This document shows positions 52,155 to 62,196 of a stretch of DNA of 64,000 bases, in pieces. Each line of letters begins with the position of its first letter. Position 1 is the stretch's first letter. The DNA comes from Acidocella sp. (lineage in GTDB: Bacteria; Pseudomonadota; Alphaproteobacteria; Acetobacterales; Acetobacteraceae): contig JARLIK010000008.1 of NCBI GenBank assembly GCA_031291755.1, positions 1-64,000 of the forward strand, read 5' to 3'. The notes under the pieces are model-generated. The model made no database searches. It was not told the DNA's origin and saw only the letters and a program-made list of their open reading frames with translations. The position numbers and the translations under genes were made by a program.

Positions 52155-53630
52155 ATGTTTACCGAATATGACCAATATGATGCGACAGGGCTGGCCGGGC
52201 TGGTTGCCTCTGGCCAGGTAACCGCCGCCGAGGTGCTGGCGGCAGCACTTGCCAAAATCGACGCTGGCGAGGCGAGGTTTAATACCATCGCCGTGGATAT
52301 GCGCAGCCGCGCCAAGGCGCAGCTGGAGGCACCGCTGAGCGGCCCCTTCGCCGGGGTGCCGTTTTTGCTGAAGGATATGGATTTAACCTACGCCGGCGAG
52401 CGCCTTACCTGCGGGGCGGTGGCGCTGCGTGACTACAAGCCCACTGAAACCTCAGAGATTGTGAAGCGATACCTGGCGGCGGGGTTGGTGATTATGGGCA
52501 GCACCACCACGCCGGAACTAGCCCTGAAAGCCACCACCGAAACCGCGCTGCATGGCGCCACCCGCAACCCCTGGAATTTGACCTGCACGCCGGGTGGCTC
52601 CTCCGGTGGCTCAGGCGCGGCGGTGGCGGCGGGATATTTGCCGATGGCGGCGGCGGCGGATGGCGGTGGTTCGATACGGATTCCCGCTTCCTATTGCGGG
52701 TTGTTTGGCCTGAAACCCTCACGCGGGCGCGTACCCTCCGGCCCGGCGGTGGGGGAGAAATGGGATGGCTGTGATGTGACACTCGGGGTCTCGCGCTCGG
52801 TGCGCGATTCGGCTGCGCTGCTGGATGCGCTGGCAGGGCCGATGCCGGGCGATCCGTTTATCATTGCCCCGCCTGAGCGGCCTTATGTGGCTGAAATGGG
52901 TGCGAAACTGGAACGTTTGCGCGTGGGGTTTTCTTGCGCCTCACCTGTGGGCGGGGTGGTGGAGCCCGAGATGGTGCAGGCGGTGCAGGGTGCGGCAAAA
53001 TTGCTGGAATCGCTGGGGCATATTGTTGAGGAAGCCGCCCCCGCGGTGAACGGTGCGGCATTGTCGCGCTGCTACATGGCCATGTATTTTGGCCATGTGG
53101 CGGCGGCGGTGAAAAAGTTTGAAAAACTAACGGGCGCTGCGGAGCATTCATACCACCCCGATACGCGGGCGGTGGCGCTGCTGGGGCGTTCAATGTCAGC
53201 GGAAGAATTCGTGACCATGCGGGCCGAGTGGAATGAGTTTGCTCGCGCGGTCGGGGCGTTTCATGAAACCTACGATGTGTACCTCACCCCCACCACTGCG
53301 ATGGGCCCGGCGAAAATTGGCAGTTTGGAAACACCCAAATTGCAGCAGCAATTGGTGAAACTGCTGGTGGCGGCGCACGGTGGTGGGCTGCTGCTGAAGT
53401 CCGGCATTGTGGATAAACTGGCGTTCGAGAATTTGCAGCGCACGCCGTTCACGCAACTGGCGAACATGACGTTCTGCCCGGCAATGTCAGTGCCACTGCA
53501 TTGGGGCGCGGATGGCATGCCGGTGGGTGTGCAGTTTTCCGCGAAGTTTGGCGCTGAGGGGCTGTTGTTCCGGTTGGCCAGCCAGTTGGAAGCAGCGCAG
53601 CCGTGGGCGGGGCGACGGGCGGTTTCGTAG
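52155..53630 (+). CDS. Amidase (amidase-signature family)
   Basis: NTIAVDMRSRAKAQ..., TPGGSSGGSGAAVAAGYLPMAAAADGGGSIRIPASYCGLFGLKPSRGRVP. Confidence 0.95.
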   Translation: MFTEYDQYDATGLAGLVASGQVTAAEVLAAALAKIDAGEARFNTIAVDMRSRAKAQLEAPLSGPFAGVPFLLKDMDLTYAGERLTCGAVALRDYKPTETSEIVKRYLAAGLVIMGSTTTPELALKATTETALHGATRNPWNLTCTPGGSSGGSGAAVAAGYLPMAAAADGGGSIRIPASYCGLFGLKPSRGRVPSGPAVGEKWDGCDVTLGVSRSVRDSAALLDALAGPMPGDPFIIAPPERPYVAEMGAKLERLRVGFSCASPVGGVVEPEMVQAVQGAAKLLESLGHIVEEAAPAVNGAALSRCYMAMYFGHVAAAVKKFEKLTGAAEHSYHPDTRAVALLGRSMSAEEFVTMRAEWNEFARAVGAFHETYDVYLTPTTAMGPAKIGSLETPKLQQQLVKLLVAAHGGGLLLKSGIVDKLAFENLQRTPFTQLANMTFCPAMSVPLHWGADGMPVGVQFSAKFGAEGLLFRLASQLEAAQPWAGRRAVS

Positions 53631-53648
53631 CAACGCCAGCCCGACGCC

Positions 53649-53690
53649 CGTCATTGCGAGCCGCGCAACGCGCGGCGCGGCAATCAAGCT
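53649..53690. repeat. Dispersed palindromic repeat of the CGTCATTGCGAG...GCGGCAATC type, copy A
   Basis: CGTCATTGCGAGCCGCGCAACGCGCGGCGCGGCAATCAAGCT. Confidence 0.75.
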
Positions 53691-53772
53691 TGTTACTGTA
53701 CCGCCACCAATTTTTTCGGCTGATTCTGCAGTAGACATCGGTGTTTTCCTTCATATGTAACGTTATAATTTT

Positions 53773-54714
53773 TTAGAATGTGCTTTGTAAATTCTTTGCG
53801 TAACTCAAAATAAATGGTGTCAAATTTGATTGGGATTTTGAAAGGGCTAGAGCAAAAAGACTAATCTTCTCGGCTGCGCCACCGGGATACAATTGCAGTT
53901 TTATATATCCATGTATCGACAGACGGTTAGCAGTTTGAGTTGGCATCAGGCCATGATATCGATAACCCATAAAGCCGTATCCCAGTAAATCATGCCCAAA
54001 TCCAAGCAATATCTCGCCGCCCACACCATAATGGCCTTCCGGCGTCGTATATGCTGCCAGTAAGTCAGTATAAGTATAGTGTTGAACATTACCAAAGATG
54101 TTATCTGTAATCGTGACCGACTGCGGTGGCGGATATATTATGGTATCCGTGTTATAACGATGCAGCTTGATGGTCGTTTTCCGACCATACCCTGCATCAG
54201 CTTCCTTCACCATTTCTTCTGAAAAATAAGTGTTCGCCCAAGGCGACATGCTTCCCTCTGCTCCAACGTATCTTCCTTGGTCATCGCTAGTTTGCGTGTC
54301 TCCAATAATCGTAACGTAAACTTCGCCTTGAGATTTATCGAATGAACCGATGGGCATAAGCGCGATCGCTGACGCCTGTACGCCAACTTGGGAATGACAT
54401 TCCCATCCGCGCGGTCCCATCAACATACCGCCGTTGAACACGTACATCGCAATCTGATTTGCCTGAGGCAGTGGGATATCGATAGCCACTGTTTTGCTGT
54501 TGGGCAGAGTTCCTTGTCGGGGTGAAAGCTGTCCTGAGCAGTTAACTGCTGGAACCAGAACCTGGGCTTTGGCGGCCGAAACTGAGGCCATCCCAAGAAC
54601 TACCATTGAGGCAACCATTGTAAGTCTTATAAAATTTCGCGCCAATTGCGCTTGATTCACCATCGGTAATGACAAATTTCTGTGTCGCATATAATTAGAC
54701 GACTTTATTAGCAA
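53773..54714 (-). CDS. Secreted hypothetical protein of unknown function
   Basis: N-terminal hydrophobic segment LTMVASMVVLGMASVSAAKA; no family recognised; locally less GC-rich. Confidence 0.7.
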   Translation of the reverse strand: MLIKSSNYMRHRNLSLPMVNQAQLARNFIRLTMVASMVVLGMASVSAAKAQVLVPAVNCSGQLSPRQGTLPNSKTVAIDIPLPQANQIAMYVFNGGMLMGPRGWECHSQVGVQASAIALMPIGSFDKSQGEVYVTIIGDTQTSDDQGRYVGAEGSMSPWANTYFSEEMVKEADAGYGRKTTIKLHRYNTDTIIYPPPQSVTITDNIFGNVQHYTYTDLLAAYTTPEGHYGVGGEILLGFGHDLLGYGFMGYRYHGLMPTQTANRLSIHGYIKLQLYPGGAAEKISLFALALSKSQSNLTPFILSYAKNLQSTF

Positions 54715-54716
54715 GC

Positions 54717-54746
54717 GTAAGATGGGTGAGCGTAGCGCTACTCATC
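54717..54746 (+). repeat. REP hairpin, downstream side of RAYT gene
   Basis: GTAAGATGGGTGAGCGTAGCGCTACTCATC. Confidence 0.85.
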
Positions 54747-54765
54747 AATCCCTTACATCCGTAAC

Positions 54766-55302
54766 TTACCAAGCCTCACCTGCATCATTTAATGCCACCC
54801 CACCGGCGTCTGCCCAATCCGGCGGATAGAGCCCCAAGGTTACCGCGCGGTGAAACGAAGAGTATGGCCACTCGACGGCATTGGCAACCAATCCGTGCTT
54901 GACCGGATTGAAGTGAATATAATCAAAATGGGCTGCGTAATCACGGTCATCGCGGATTGTGTGTTCCCAAAATCGTCTTTGCCAAATGCCCCGTTCGCCC
55001 TTTCCCGACCGGCTGGCCGAGCGAAACTCGCCCTGCGGTATTTGCTTTGAGAACGCCGTTTTAATTGCCTGCCACCGTGCTGAGAAGTTTGTATCATCTT
55101 CCGGCAAGGTCCAGAGGCAATGTAAATGGTCGGGCAACACGGCCCATGCATCAATATGGAACGGCGCTCTTGTCCGCACCTTTCGCACGGCCTCGCGCAA
55201 AATATCGATATTGCGTGTTAAAAGGCCGCTGTGCCGATCATAAAGATTGACCGTGAAGAAATAGGTTCCCCCTGGAACCCGGTTGCGTCGATAATCGGTC
55301 AT
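54766..55302 (-). mobile_element. REP-associated tyrosine transposase (RAYT/TnpA_REP, IS200-like Y1)
   Basis: YRRNRVPGGTYFFTVNLYDR...IDAWAVLPDHLHCLWTLPEDD...GIWQRRFWEHTIRDDRDYAAHFDYIHFNPVKHGLV; HxH and Y motifs. Confidence 0.93.
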
Positions 55303-55351
55303 TATCAGATTAGGCTTGATAAACTGAGTTTGAGCAATGTCTTTTCGAAAC

Positions 55352-55381
55352 GATGGGTAGCGCTACGCTCACCCATCCTAC
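55352..55381 (-). repeat. REP hairpin, upstream side of RAYT gene, inverted
   Basis: Reverse strand GTAGGATGGGTGAGCGTAGCGCTACCCATC, differing from the other copy at two positions. Confidence 0.9.
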
Positions 55382-55402
55382 ACTTGCCGAGGGAGAAAGA
55401 TG

Positions 55403-55440
55403 GCTTGCCGCGCCCCGCTTGCGCGGGGCTCGCAATGACG
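55403..55440. repeat. Dispersed palindromic repeat, copy B, inverted relative to 53649-53690
   Basis: Reverse strand CGTCATTGCGAGCCCCGCGCAAGCGGGGCGCGGCAAGC. Confidence 0.75.
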
Positions 55441-55454
55441 GCGGCGGCCCCTGC

Positions 55455-56120
55455 TTACCCCATCAATTCAAATGGCCCGCCCGCGTCCAGGGCTTTTTGG
55501 TAGGCTGGGCGGGATTCGAGGCTGGTGAGGTAGGTGGCGAGTTTGGGGGTGAGGGTGCTGCGGGTGGAAGCGGCTTGCAGCGGGAAGCTCATCATGATGT
55601 CAGCACCGGTCAATTCATGACCGGCAAAATACGGTGCCGCGCCAAGTTCGGCATCCCAGAACGCGATGTGGGTTTTAATCTGCGGGTCGAGATAGGATTT
55701 GATGACCCCTTGCGTGATCATCCGCGCCACCGGCTTGATGAAAAACGGCAGTTGCGGGGATTTCGGGATCGCGCCGAACACCAGCTTCATCACCAACAGC
55801 GGCATCGCCGAACCTTCGGCATAATGCATCCAGTAAGTATAGCGCAGGCGTTCCGGCGTGCCACGCGCCGGGATCAATCGGCCATGCCCATAGGTCTCAA
55901 TCAGGTACTCCACAATCGCGCCGGTCTCGGCGATGGTTTTACCCTCATCGGTAATCACCGGCGATTTACCCAGCGGATGCACCGCTCGCAGTTCCGCCGG
56001 GGCCAGCATGGTTTTGGCATCGCGCTCATAGCGTTTGACCTCATAGGGAACGCCCAACTCCTCAAGCAGCCAGATCACGCGCTGCGAACGCGAGTTGTTC
56101 AGATGATGGACGATGACCAC
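55455..56120 (-). CDS. Glutathione S-transferase family protein
   Basis: HHLNNSRSQRVIWLLEELGVPYEVKRYERDAKTMLAPAELRAVHPLGKSPVITDEGKTIAETGAIVEYL. Confidence 0.94.
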   Translation of the reverse strand: MVIVHHLNNSRSQRVIWLLEELGVPYEVKRYERDAKTMLAPAELRAVHPLGKSPVITDEGKTIAETGAIVEYLIETYGHGRLIPARGTPERLRYTYWMHYAEGSAMPLLVMKLVFGAIPKSPQLPFFIKPVARMITQGVIKSYLDPQIKTHIAFWDAELGAAPYFAGHELTGADIMMSFPLQAASTRSTLTPKLATYLTSLESRPAYQKALDAGGPFELMG

Positions 56121-56138
56121 GGCAGTTCCCCTAAGTGT

Positions 56139-57065
56139 TTACGTATTGGTTAGCGTATCCTGATATAGCACCTTGCCGGTCATATCGATGAGGGAAAATT
56201 CAAGTTTCTGCGATGTCAGGGCCATGGTCATGAAACCATGCGCACCGGAGGCAAAACCATCGCGCTTGGCAACGCCGGGGTCATAGGTTTCAGAGCCGGA
56301 ACCGTTGGTGACATAGGTCAGGCCGTTGACTTTCACCACCTGGAAGCAATGGTCGTGGCCGTTGATGTAAATTTTGATGTCATGCTTGCGCAAAATCGGG
56401 TCGAGCCTCGCGATCAAATCCGGCTGGTCATGCTCATCGCCGGTGACCGCCGTATAAATCGGGTGGTGGCCGATGACGATCTTCCAGGGCGCGGTGGAGG
56501 CGGCCAGTGCGGTATCCAGCCAATGCAACTGCGCGTCAGTATCCTGGCCGGTAATATCAACCCTGGTGCCGATATAGGCTTTGATGAAGGGTGAGGTGTC
56601 GAGATAAAACACATCCGCCTTGCCACCGTCCGGCAGGGCCAGGGTCTCCTGGTAGTAGCGGGCCGGTAGCTGCCAACGCTTGCTCAGCTTGGCATAGTCA
56701 AACTGCGCCTGGATGCTGCCGCGATAATCATGGTTGCCCAGCATGATCTTCCAGGGCGATTGCAGCGAGGGCGCGGTATAAACCTGCTCGAAGGATTTTT
56801 GCCAATGCGGGTCGGTGACGCTCTCGACGCCATTTTCGTAGAAATTATCGCCCAATGAGATGGTGAACTGGCTGTTGATGGCGGCGGCGGTTTTGCCCAT
56901 CTGCACCGCCACGTTGGTTTGGTCATCATGGCCTTTGCGGCCCCAATCACCGATCAGTACAAAAATCAGCGGCGCGGCATCGGCGGTGGCGGGCGCCAGC
57001 GGCAAAGCGGCGCCAGCGGTGAGGGTGGCGGAACTGGCGAGCAGGTGGCGGCGGGAAAGTTTCAT
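56139..57065 (-). CDS. Exported metallophosphoesterase, acid phosphatase-like
   Basis: SRRHLLASSATLTAGAALPLAPATADA export signal; GDWGRKGHDDQ, SLGDNFYENGV, LGNHDYRG, GHHPIY, NGHDHCFQ. Confidence 0.93.
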   Translation of the reverse strand: MKLSRRHLLASSATLTAGAALPLAPATADAAPLIFVLIGDWGRKGHDDQTNVAVQMGKTAAAINSQFTISLGDNFYENGVESVTDPHWQKSFEQVYTAPSLQSPWKIMLGNHDYRGSIQAQFDYAKLSKRWQLPARYYQETLALPDGGKADVFYLDTSPFIKAYIGTRVDITGQDTDAQLHWLDTALAASTAPWKIVIGHHPIYTAVTGDEHDQPDLIARLDPILRKHDIKIYINGHDHCFQVVKVNGLTYVTNGSGSETYDPGVAKRDGFASGAHGFMTMALTSQKLEFSLIDMTGKVLYQDTLTNT

Positions 57066-57135
57066 CGGATAGCTCCATAAAATCTCTGCCGCCGCCTTAA
57101 ACCATCAGCCGGGGCTTGCAGGTGATGATTTTGTG

Positions 57136-58563
57136 TCAGTTCCCATAGCCTACAATACCCTTGATCTCCAGGAAATCATTGAGCGCAAAATCGGCATATT
57201 CGCGGCCATTGCCGGATTGTTTGTAGCCACCGAACGGGGCGATGAAGTCACTGTCCGGGTAGTTGAGATACACGCTGCCGGCCCGCATCTGGGCTGCCAC
57301 CTCGCGCACTTGCGCGGTATTTTTGCCCTGAATATAGGCGGCCAGACCATACACGGTGTCATTGGCGATCTCGATGGCTTCCTCAAGCGAATCATAAGGG
57401 ATGATGGAGAGCACCGGGCCGAAAATTTCCTCAACCGCGATGGTCATGCTGCGTGTCACATTCCCGAACACTGTGGGGCGGGCATAATAGCCCTTGTTCA
57501 GCCCGGGCGGGCGGCCCAGGCCGCCAGCGGCCAAAGTGGCGCCCTCATCGATGCCGGATTTGATCAGCCGCTGCACCTTGTCAAACTGGATTTGGCTGAC
57601 CAGCGGGCCGAGGACAGTGTTGGGGTCATGCGGGTCGCCGGTGGTTTGTTTGTTGGCCTCATCGGCGGCAATCGCCATGGCGGTATCATGCAGATGGCGC
57701 GGCACCAGCATGCGGGTGGCGGCATCGCAGGACTGGCCGGAGTTGATAAAGCAGGCGGCAATGCCGCCGCGCACCGCGGAGTCTAAATCGACATCGGGGA
57801 GCAATATGTTGGCGGATTTACCGCCGAGCTCCTGACAAACCCGCTTGACTGTATCCGCCGCCGCCTTGGCCACGATGATGCCGGCGCGGGTGGAGCCGGT
57901 GAAGGACATCATCGCCACATCCGGGTGTTCCGCCAGTTTTTGCCCCACCGAGGGGCCATCGCCATTGACCAGGTTGAACACGCCCTTGGGCACGCCCGCC
58001 TCGTGGATGATCTCGGCGAAGATGATGGCGTTCAGCGGCGCAATCTCGCTGGGCTTCAGCACCATGGTGTTGCCGCCCGCCAGGGCGGGCGCGACCTTGC
58101 AGACGATCTGGTTGAGCGGCCAGTTCCAGGGGGTGATGAGACCGCACACGCCGATGGGCTCCTTCACCACCAGGGTGGTGCCGCGCTGTTCGGTGAAGGC
58201 AAAATCCTCATACACCTGGATCAGCGCCTTGAAGTGCGCCTGGCCGACAAACGCCTGGGCGTCACGGGCAAAACCGATGGGGGCACCCATTTCGGCGCAG
58301 CAGGCCGCCGCGATCTCGTCCATCCGGCGCTCATAAATAGCCAGGATGGTTTTGAGCAACTCCATTCGCTCCGCCTTGGTGGTTCGGGCAAAGCCGGGGA
58401 AGGCGGCCTTGGCGGCGGCCACCGCGCGGTTGACATCGAGGGCGCTGCCGCCGGAGATTTCGGCAAAAGCCTCCTCGGTGGCGGGGTTGATGACCGCAAT
58501 GCGGTTCGCTAGCAGCGGGTCAACCCAGGCGCCGTCAATGTAGAATTTCAGGTGATTTGGCAT
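57136..58563 (-). CDS. Aldehyde dehydrogenase family protein
   Basis: ITPWNWPLNQIVCKVAPALAGGNTMVLKPSEIAPL, FTGSTRAGIIV, ELGGKSANILL, NSGQSCDAATR. Confidence 0.95.
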   Translation of the reverse strand: MPNHLKFYIDGAWVDPLLANRIAVINPATEEAFAEISGGSALDVNRAVAAAKAAFPGFARTTKAERMELLKTILAIYERRMDEIAAACCAEMGAPIGFARDAQAFVGQAHFKALIQVYEDFAFTEQRGTTLVVKEPIGVCGLITPWNWPLNQIVCKVAPALAGGNTMVLKPSEIAPLNAIIFAEIIHEAGVPKGVFNLVNGDGPSVGQKLAEHPDVAMMSFTGSTRAGIIVAKAAADTVKRVCQELGGKSANILLPDVDLDSAVRGGIAACFINSGQSCDAATRMLVPRHLHDTAMAIAADEANKQTTGDPHDPNTVLGPLVSQIQFDKVQRLIKSGIDEGATLAAGGLGRPPGLNKGYYARPTVFGNVTRSMTIAVEEIFGPVLSIIPYDSLEEAIEIANDTVYGLAAYIQGKNTAQVREVAAQMRAGSVYLNYPDSDFIAPFGGYKQSGNGREYADFALNDFLEIKGIVGYGN

Positions 58564-58616
58564 TGCGCTCCTTGTGGGTGATAGTTGATGGCAGGTTTAT
58601 AACACGGATTATAACC

Positions 58617-59021
58617 ATGGATTTGACCGGAGGATGCGCCTGTGCTGCCATTCGCTACCAAATTTCGGTGGCTGGCGGCGAGGTGGCCGATTACTGCCAT
58701 TGCCGCCAATGCCAGTTGAGCAGCGGAGCGCCGGTGCTGGCCTGGGTGCAGGTGCAGCCGGAGCGGTTCAGGCTTACCTGCGGCGTTGCCAAGGCCTATC
58801 AATCCTCAGCTGACGCCACCCGCTGGTTTTGCGAGACCTGCGGCAGCCAGCTTTACATGACCGATTCGGCGGGTAAGTCGGTTGGCGTGACATTAGCCAC
58901 GCTGGACTTGCCTTATATCATGCCGCCAACGGTTCATGGCTGGTATAGCGAACGCATTGACTGGTTCACACTGGCCGATGACTTGCCGCGCTATTCGCAA
59001 TCACCACCTTATGACGAGTAA
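58617..59021 (+). CDS. GFA (glutathione-dependent formaldehyde-activating enzyme-like) family protein
   Basis: [12 protein letters not shown]...[14 protein letters not shown]...[11 protein letters not shown]; start moved to 58617. Confidence 0.92.
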   Translation: MDLTGGCACAAIRYQISVAGGEVADYCHCRQCQLSSGAPVLAWVQVQPERFRLTCGVAKAYQSSADATRWFCETCGSQLYMTDSAGKSVGVTLATLDLPYIMPPTVHGWYSERIDWFTLADDLPRYSQSPPYDE

Positions 59022-59035
59022 CTTTTGAGGAAAAA

Positions 59036-59974
59036 ATGGCTGAGGATCTCTATAAAGTTCTGGGGGTGACGAAGGCGGCCAGCGTGGATGATATCCGCAA
59101 GGCGTATCGCAAGCTCGCCAAGCAGCATCACCCGGATTTAAACCCCGGCAACAAAGCGGCTGAAGAAAAATTCAAGCTGGTGTCAGCAGCGAACGAAATT
59201 TTGTCCGACCCCGCCAAGCGGGCACGTTACGATGCCGGTGAGATTGACGAGAGCGGCGCTGAGAAAGCGCCGAAATACAACTATCGCCAATATGCCGACA
59301 GCGCTGCCGGGCAGCGCTATGGGGCGGGCGGCAATGCGGGCGCTGGTGGAGCGGGATTTGGTGGTGAGAATTTTGAGGATTTATTTTCCACCATTTTCAG
59401 CAATCGGGCTGGCGGCGGGGCTAGCGGCCCGGCGCGTGGGCAGGATGCGCATTACGTGCTGACCGCGGAATTTCTCGAAGCGGTGAACGGCGCCACCAAG
59501 CGGTTGATCTTGCCGGATGGCCAGACTCTGGATGTGAAAATCCCGCCCGGTACCTCAGAGGGCGACATGCTGCGGCTGCGCGGGCGCGGCAATCCGGGGC
59601 GGGCCAATGGTCCGGCGGGCGATGCGATGATCGAGATCAACATCGCACCGCATAAATTCTATACCCGCGACGGCCAGACGATCCGGCTGGATTTGCCAAT
59701 CACGCTGAGCGAGGCGGTGCTTGGGGCTAAGGTGACGGTGCCGACCCCGGCTGGCCCGGTGGCGATGACCATCAAGCCGCATAGTGATAGCGGCACGCAG
59801 TTGCGGCTGCGTGGCCGAGGGGTGCCGGCGCACGGGGATTATCCGGTGGGCGACTTATATGTGAATTTGCGGGTGATGGTGGGCAAGCCGGACGCGGCGC
59901 TGGAGGCGTTTTTGCGGGACTGGAAGCCCGAGCATCCGCATGATCCACGGGCCGGGATGGAGGCGGCGAAATGA
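59036..59974 (+). CDS. DnaJ-family co-chaperone, CbpA-like
   Basis: [67 protein letters not shown]; no zinc-finger domain. Confidence 0.94.
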   Translation: MAEDLYKVLGVTKAASVDDIRKAYRKLAKQHHPDLNPGNKAAEEKFKLVSAANEILSDPAKRARYDAGEIDESGAEKAPKYNYRQYADSAAGQRYGAGGNAGAGGAGFGGENFEDLFSTIFSNRAGGGASGPARGQDAHYVLTAEFLEAVNGATKRLILPDGQTLDVKIPPGTSEGDMLRLRGRGNPGRANGPAGDAMIEINIAPHKFYTRDGQTIRLDLPITLSEAVLGAKVTVPTPAGPVAMTIKPHSDSGTQLRLRGRGVPAHGDYPVGDLYVNLRVMVGKPDAALEAFLRDWKPEHPHDPRAGMEAAK

Positions 59975-60291
59975 TCAGCTTCGAGCGGATATTTGTAGAA
60001 ATTCGTGAATTATCACCGGAGGATTTAAACCGCTGGATCGCGGAGAATCTGGTGCGCCCGTTGGGTGTGCCGGGGGCGTATCAGTTCCAGGAGATCGATG
60101 TCGCGCGCATTAAGTTAATCATGACATTGCGTGATGAGCTGGAGGTTGGTGAGCCGGCGCTGCCGACGGTGCTCTCATTGCTCGACCAGTTGTATGATTT
60201 GCGCCGTCAGATGCGCCGGTTGAATGAGGCGGTGGAAAAAACCGTGCCGCTGGAAATTCGCGCGGCCTTGTTGCGGCATCTGGACGGGTGA
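59971..60291 (+). CDS. Chaperone modulator CbpM-like
   Basis: 106 aa, overlaps the cbpA-like stop by 4 bp; MerR_2/CbpM-like [44 protein letters not shown]. Confidence 0.8.
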   Translation: MISFERIFVEIRELSPEDLNRWIAENLVRPLGVPGAYQFQEIDVARIKLIMTLRDELEVGEPALPTVLSLLDQLYDLRRQMRRLNEAVEKTVPLEIRAALLRHLDG

Positions 60292-60292
60292 G

Positions 60293-61285
60293 ATGAGCCC
60301 TCGCAAATGGCTGGCGGTTGGCGGGTTTGTGGTGATTGCCGTTGCGGGGGGTGTTTGGTGGATTGTATCGCAAACGCCAGGACCCACCATCTGGCAGGGT
60401 TATGCCGAAGCTGATTTTGTGCTGGTGGGGCCCACTCAGCAGGGGTTGTTAACGCAGGTGGCGGTGCAGCGCGGTGATAGTGTGGCACAAGGCGCGTTAT
60501 TGTTCGCGCAGGATGCCACGTTCGATAGCGCGGCGCGTGATCAGGCGGCGCAGGTGCTGGCCGGGGCGCAGGCACAACTGGCGAATTTGCTGGCCGGCGG
60601 CAAGGCGACAGAAATTGCCCAAGCGCAGGCGCAACTGGCTGATGCGCAAGCCACCGCCACCCAAACCTCAACTGATTACCAGCGTGGTTTGGCACTGCTG
60701 CATTCTGGTGCGGTATCAAAACAATCAGTTGACCAGTTGCAGGCGGCTTATTTATCCGCGCAGGCCAAACTGGCAGCGGCGCAGGCGGCTTTGGCGCAAT
60801 CGCAACAGCCACTGGGCCGGGCGCAGGAAATTGCTGACCAGCGCACCGCCGTCGCGGCGGATCAGGCGGCGTTGACGATGGCGCAGTGGCATCTATCGCA
60901 GCGGGTGGTGAGTGCGCCGGTGGCGGCCCAGGTGGCGGATGTGCTGGCGCAACCTGGTGAAACGATGCAGGCCGGCGCGCCTGTGGTTTCATTGCTGCCG
61001 CCGGGAAATATTTTCGTGCGGTTCTTCGTGCCGGAGGCGGCGGCCTCAACGGTGCATCTGGGCGATGAGGTGGCGCTGCATTGCGATGGCTGCGCCGCCA
61101 ATCTGACCGCTAAAATCTCATTCATTTCGCCGCAGGCAGAATATACGCCGCCGCTGATCTACAGTGATTCCAGCAAGAGCAAATTGGTATTCCTCATTGA
61201 GGCGCGGCCTTCTCTGGCGCAAGCGGCTTTGTTGAATCCCGGCGAGCCGGTTGAGGTGCAGCCGGTCGCCGCAAAATCGCCGTGA
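60293..61285 (+). CDS. HlyD-family membrane fusion protein
   Basis: YAEADFVLVGPTQQGLLTQVAVQRGDSVAQGALLFAQD...coiled coil...VSAPVAAQVADVLAQPGETMQAGAPVVSLLPPGNIFVRFFVPE; start moved to 60293. Confidence 0.92.
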   Translation: MSPRKWLAVGGFVVIAVAGGVWWIVSQTPGPTIWQGYAEADFVLVGPTQQGLLTQVAVQRGDSVAQGALLFAQDATFDSAARDQAAQVLAGAQAQLANLLAGGKATEIAQAQAQLADAQATATQTSTDYQRGLALLHSGAVSKQSVDQLQAAYLSAQAKLAAAQAALAQSQQPLGRAQEIADQRTAVAADQAALTMAQWHLSQRVVSAPVAAQVADVLAQPGETMQAGAPVVSLLPPGNIFVRFFVPEAAASTVHLGDEVALHCDGCAANLTAKISFISPQAEYTPPLIYSDSSKSKLVFLIEARPSLAQAALLNPGEPVEVQPVAAKSP

Positions 61286-62196
61286 GCGAAACGCTCGTCA
61301 TTGATGCGCGTGATCTGCATAAAACCTATGGCGCGCGCAAGGTGGTCGATGGATTGACGCTGGCGGTGACGCCCGGCCAGATTTGCGGGTTTCTCGGCGC
61401 CAACGGCAGCGGCAAAACCACCACCATCCGGATGCTGTGCGGGCTGGTGAAACCGGATTCCGGCGGCGGCACATGCCTGGGTATGGATATTCTGACCGAC
61501 GCCCAGAAAATTCGCCGGCAGATTGGTTACATGACGCAACGGTTCAGTTTTTACGATGACCTGACCGTGACGGAAAATCTCGAATTTGTTGCCGAGGTTT
61601 ACGACATGGCGAATCCTAGCCAGGCGGTGGCGGGTATTCTGGAGCGGATGAGTCTGGGTGACCGGGCGGACCAGTTGGCGGGGGAATTATCGGGCGGCTG
61701 GAAGCAACGTCTGGCGTTGGCGGCGTGTGTTTTGCACAAACCAAAACTGCTGCTGCTCGATGAGCCAACCTCCGGCGTGGATGCCAAGGCCCGCCGGGAA
61801 TTTTGGGATCTGATTCATGACATGGCCGGCGAGGGGCTGACGGTGCTGGTCTCCACCCATTACATGGATGAGGCGGCGCGCTGCTCGCGCATCGTGTATC
61901 TCTCGGAAGGTAAATTGGTGGTGCAGGGCACGCCCGATGAGGTGGTGCAATCGAGCAAGCTGATCACCTATGTGGCCACCGGCGCCAACCTCGATGCTAC
62001 GGCGGTAAAGTTGCGCAGCATGCCGGGGGTGGAATCAGCGGCGGTGTTTGGCGCGCAGATGCATATTGCCGGGATGGACCGCGCGGCACTGGAACAAGCC
62101 AAGACATCGCCAACCGGTGCGGCGCTGACCTGGCATGAGGTGCCGCCGATGCTGGAAGACGTGTTCATTCATTTGCTCAGCGAGTCTAAGACATGA
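61282..62196 (+). CDS. ABC transporter ATP-binding protein
   Basis: GFLGANGSGKTTTIRMLCGLVKPDSG, LSGGWKQRLALAACVLHKPKLLLLDEPTSGVD. Confidence 0.97.
   Translation: MSETLVIDARDLHKTYGARKVVDGLTLAVTPGQICGFLGANGSGKTTTIRMLCGLVKPDSGGGTCLGMDILTDAQKIRRQIGYMTQRFSFYDDLTVTENLEFVAEVYDMANPSQAVAGILERMSLGDRADQLAGELSGGWKQRLALAACVLHKPKLLLLDEPTSGVDAKARREFWDLIHDMAGEGLTVLVSTHYMDEAARCSRIVYLSEGKLVVQGTPDEVVQSSKLITYVATGANLDATAVKLRSMPGVESAAVFGAQMHIAGMDRAALEQAKTSPTGAALTWHEVPPMLEDVFIHLLSESKT

Noticed and set aside
60207-61049. 280-aa - strand ORF
   Set aside because: Antisense to HlyD-like gene; Pro/Ala-rich artefact.
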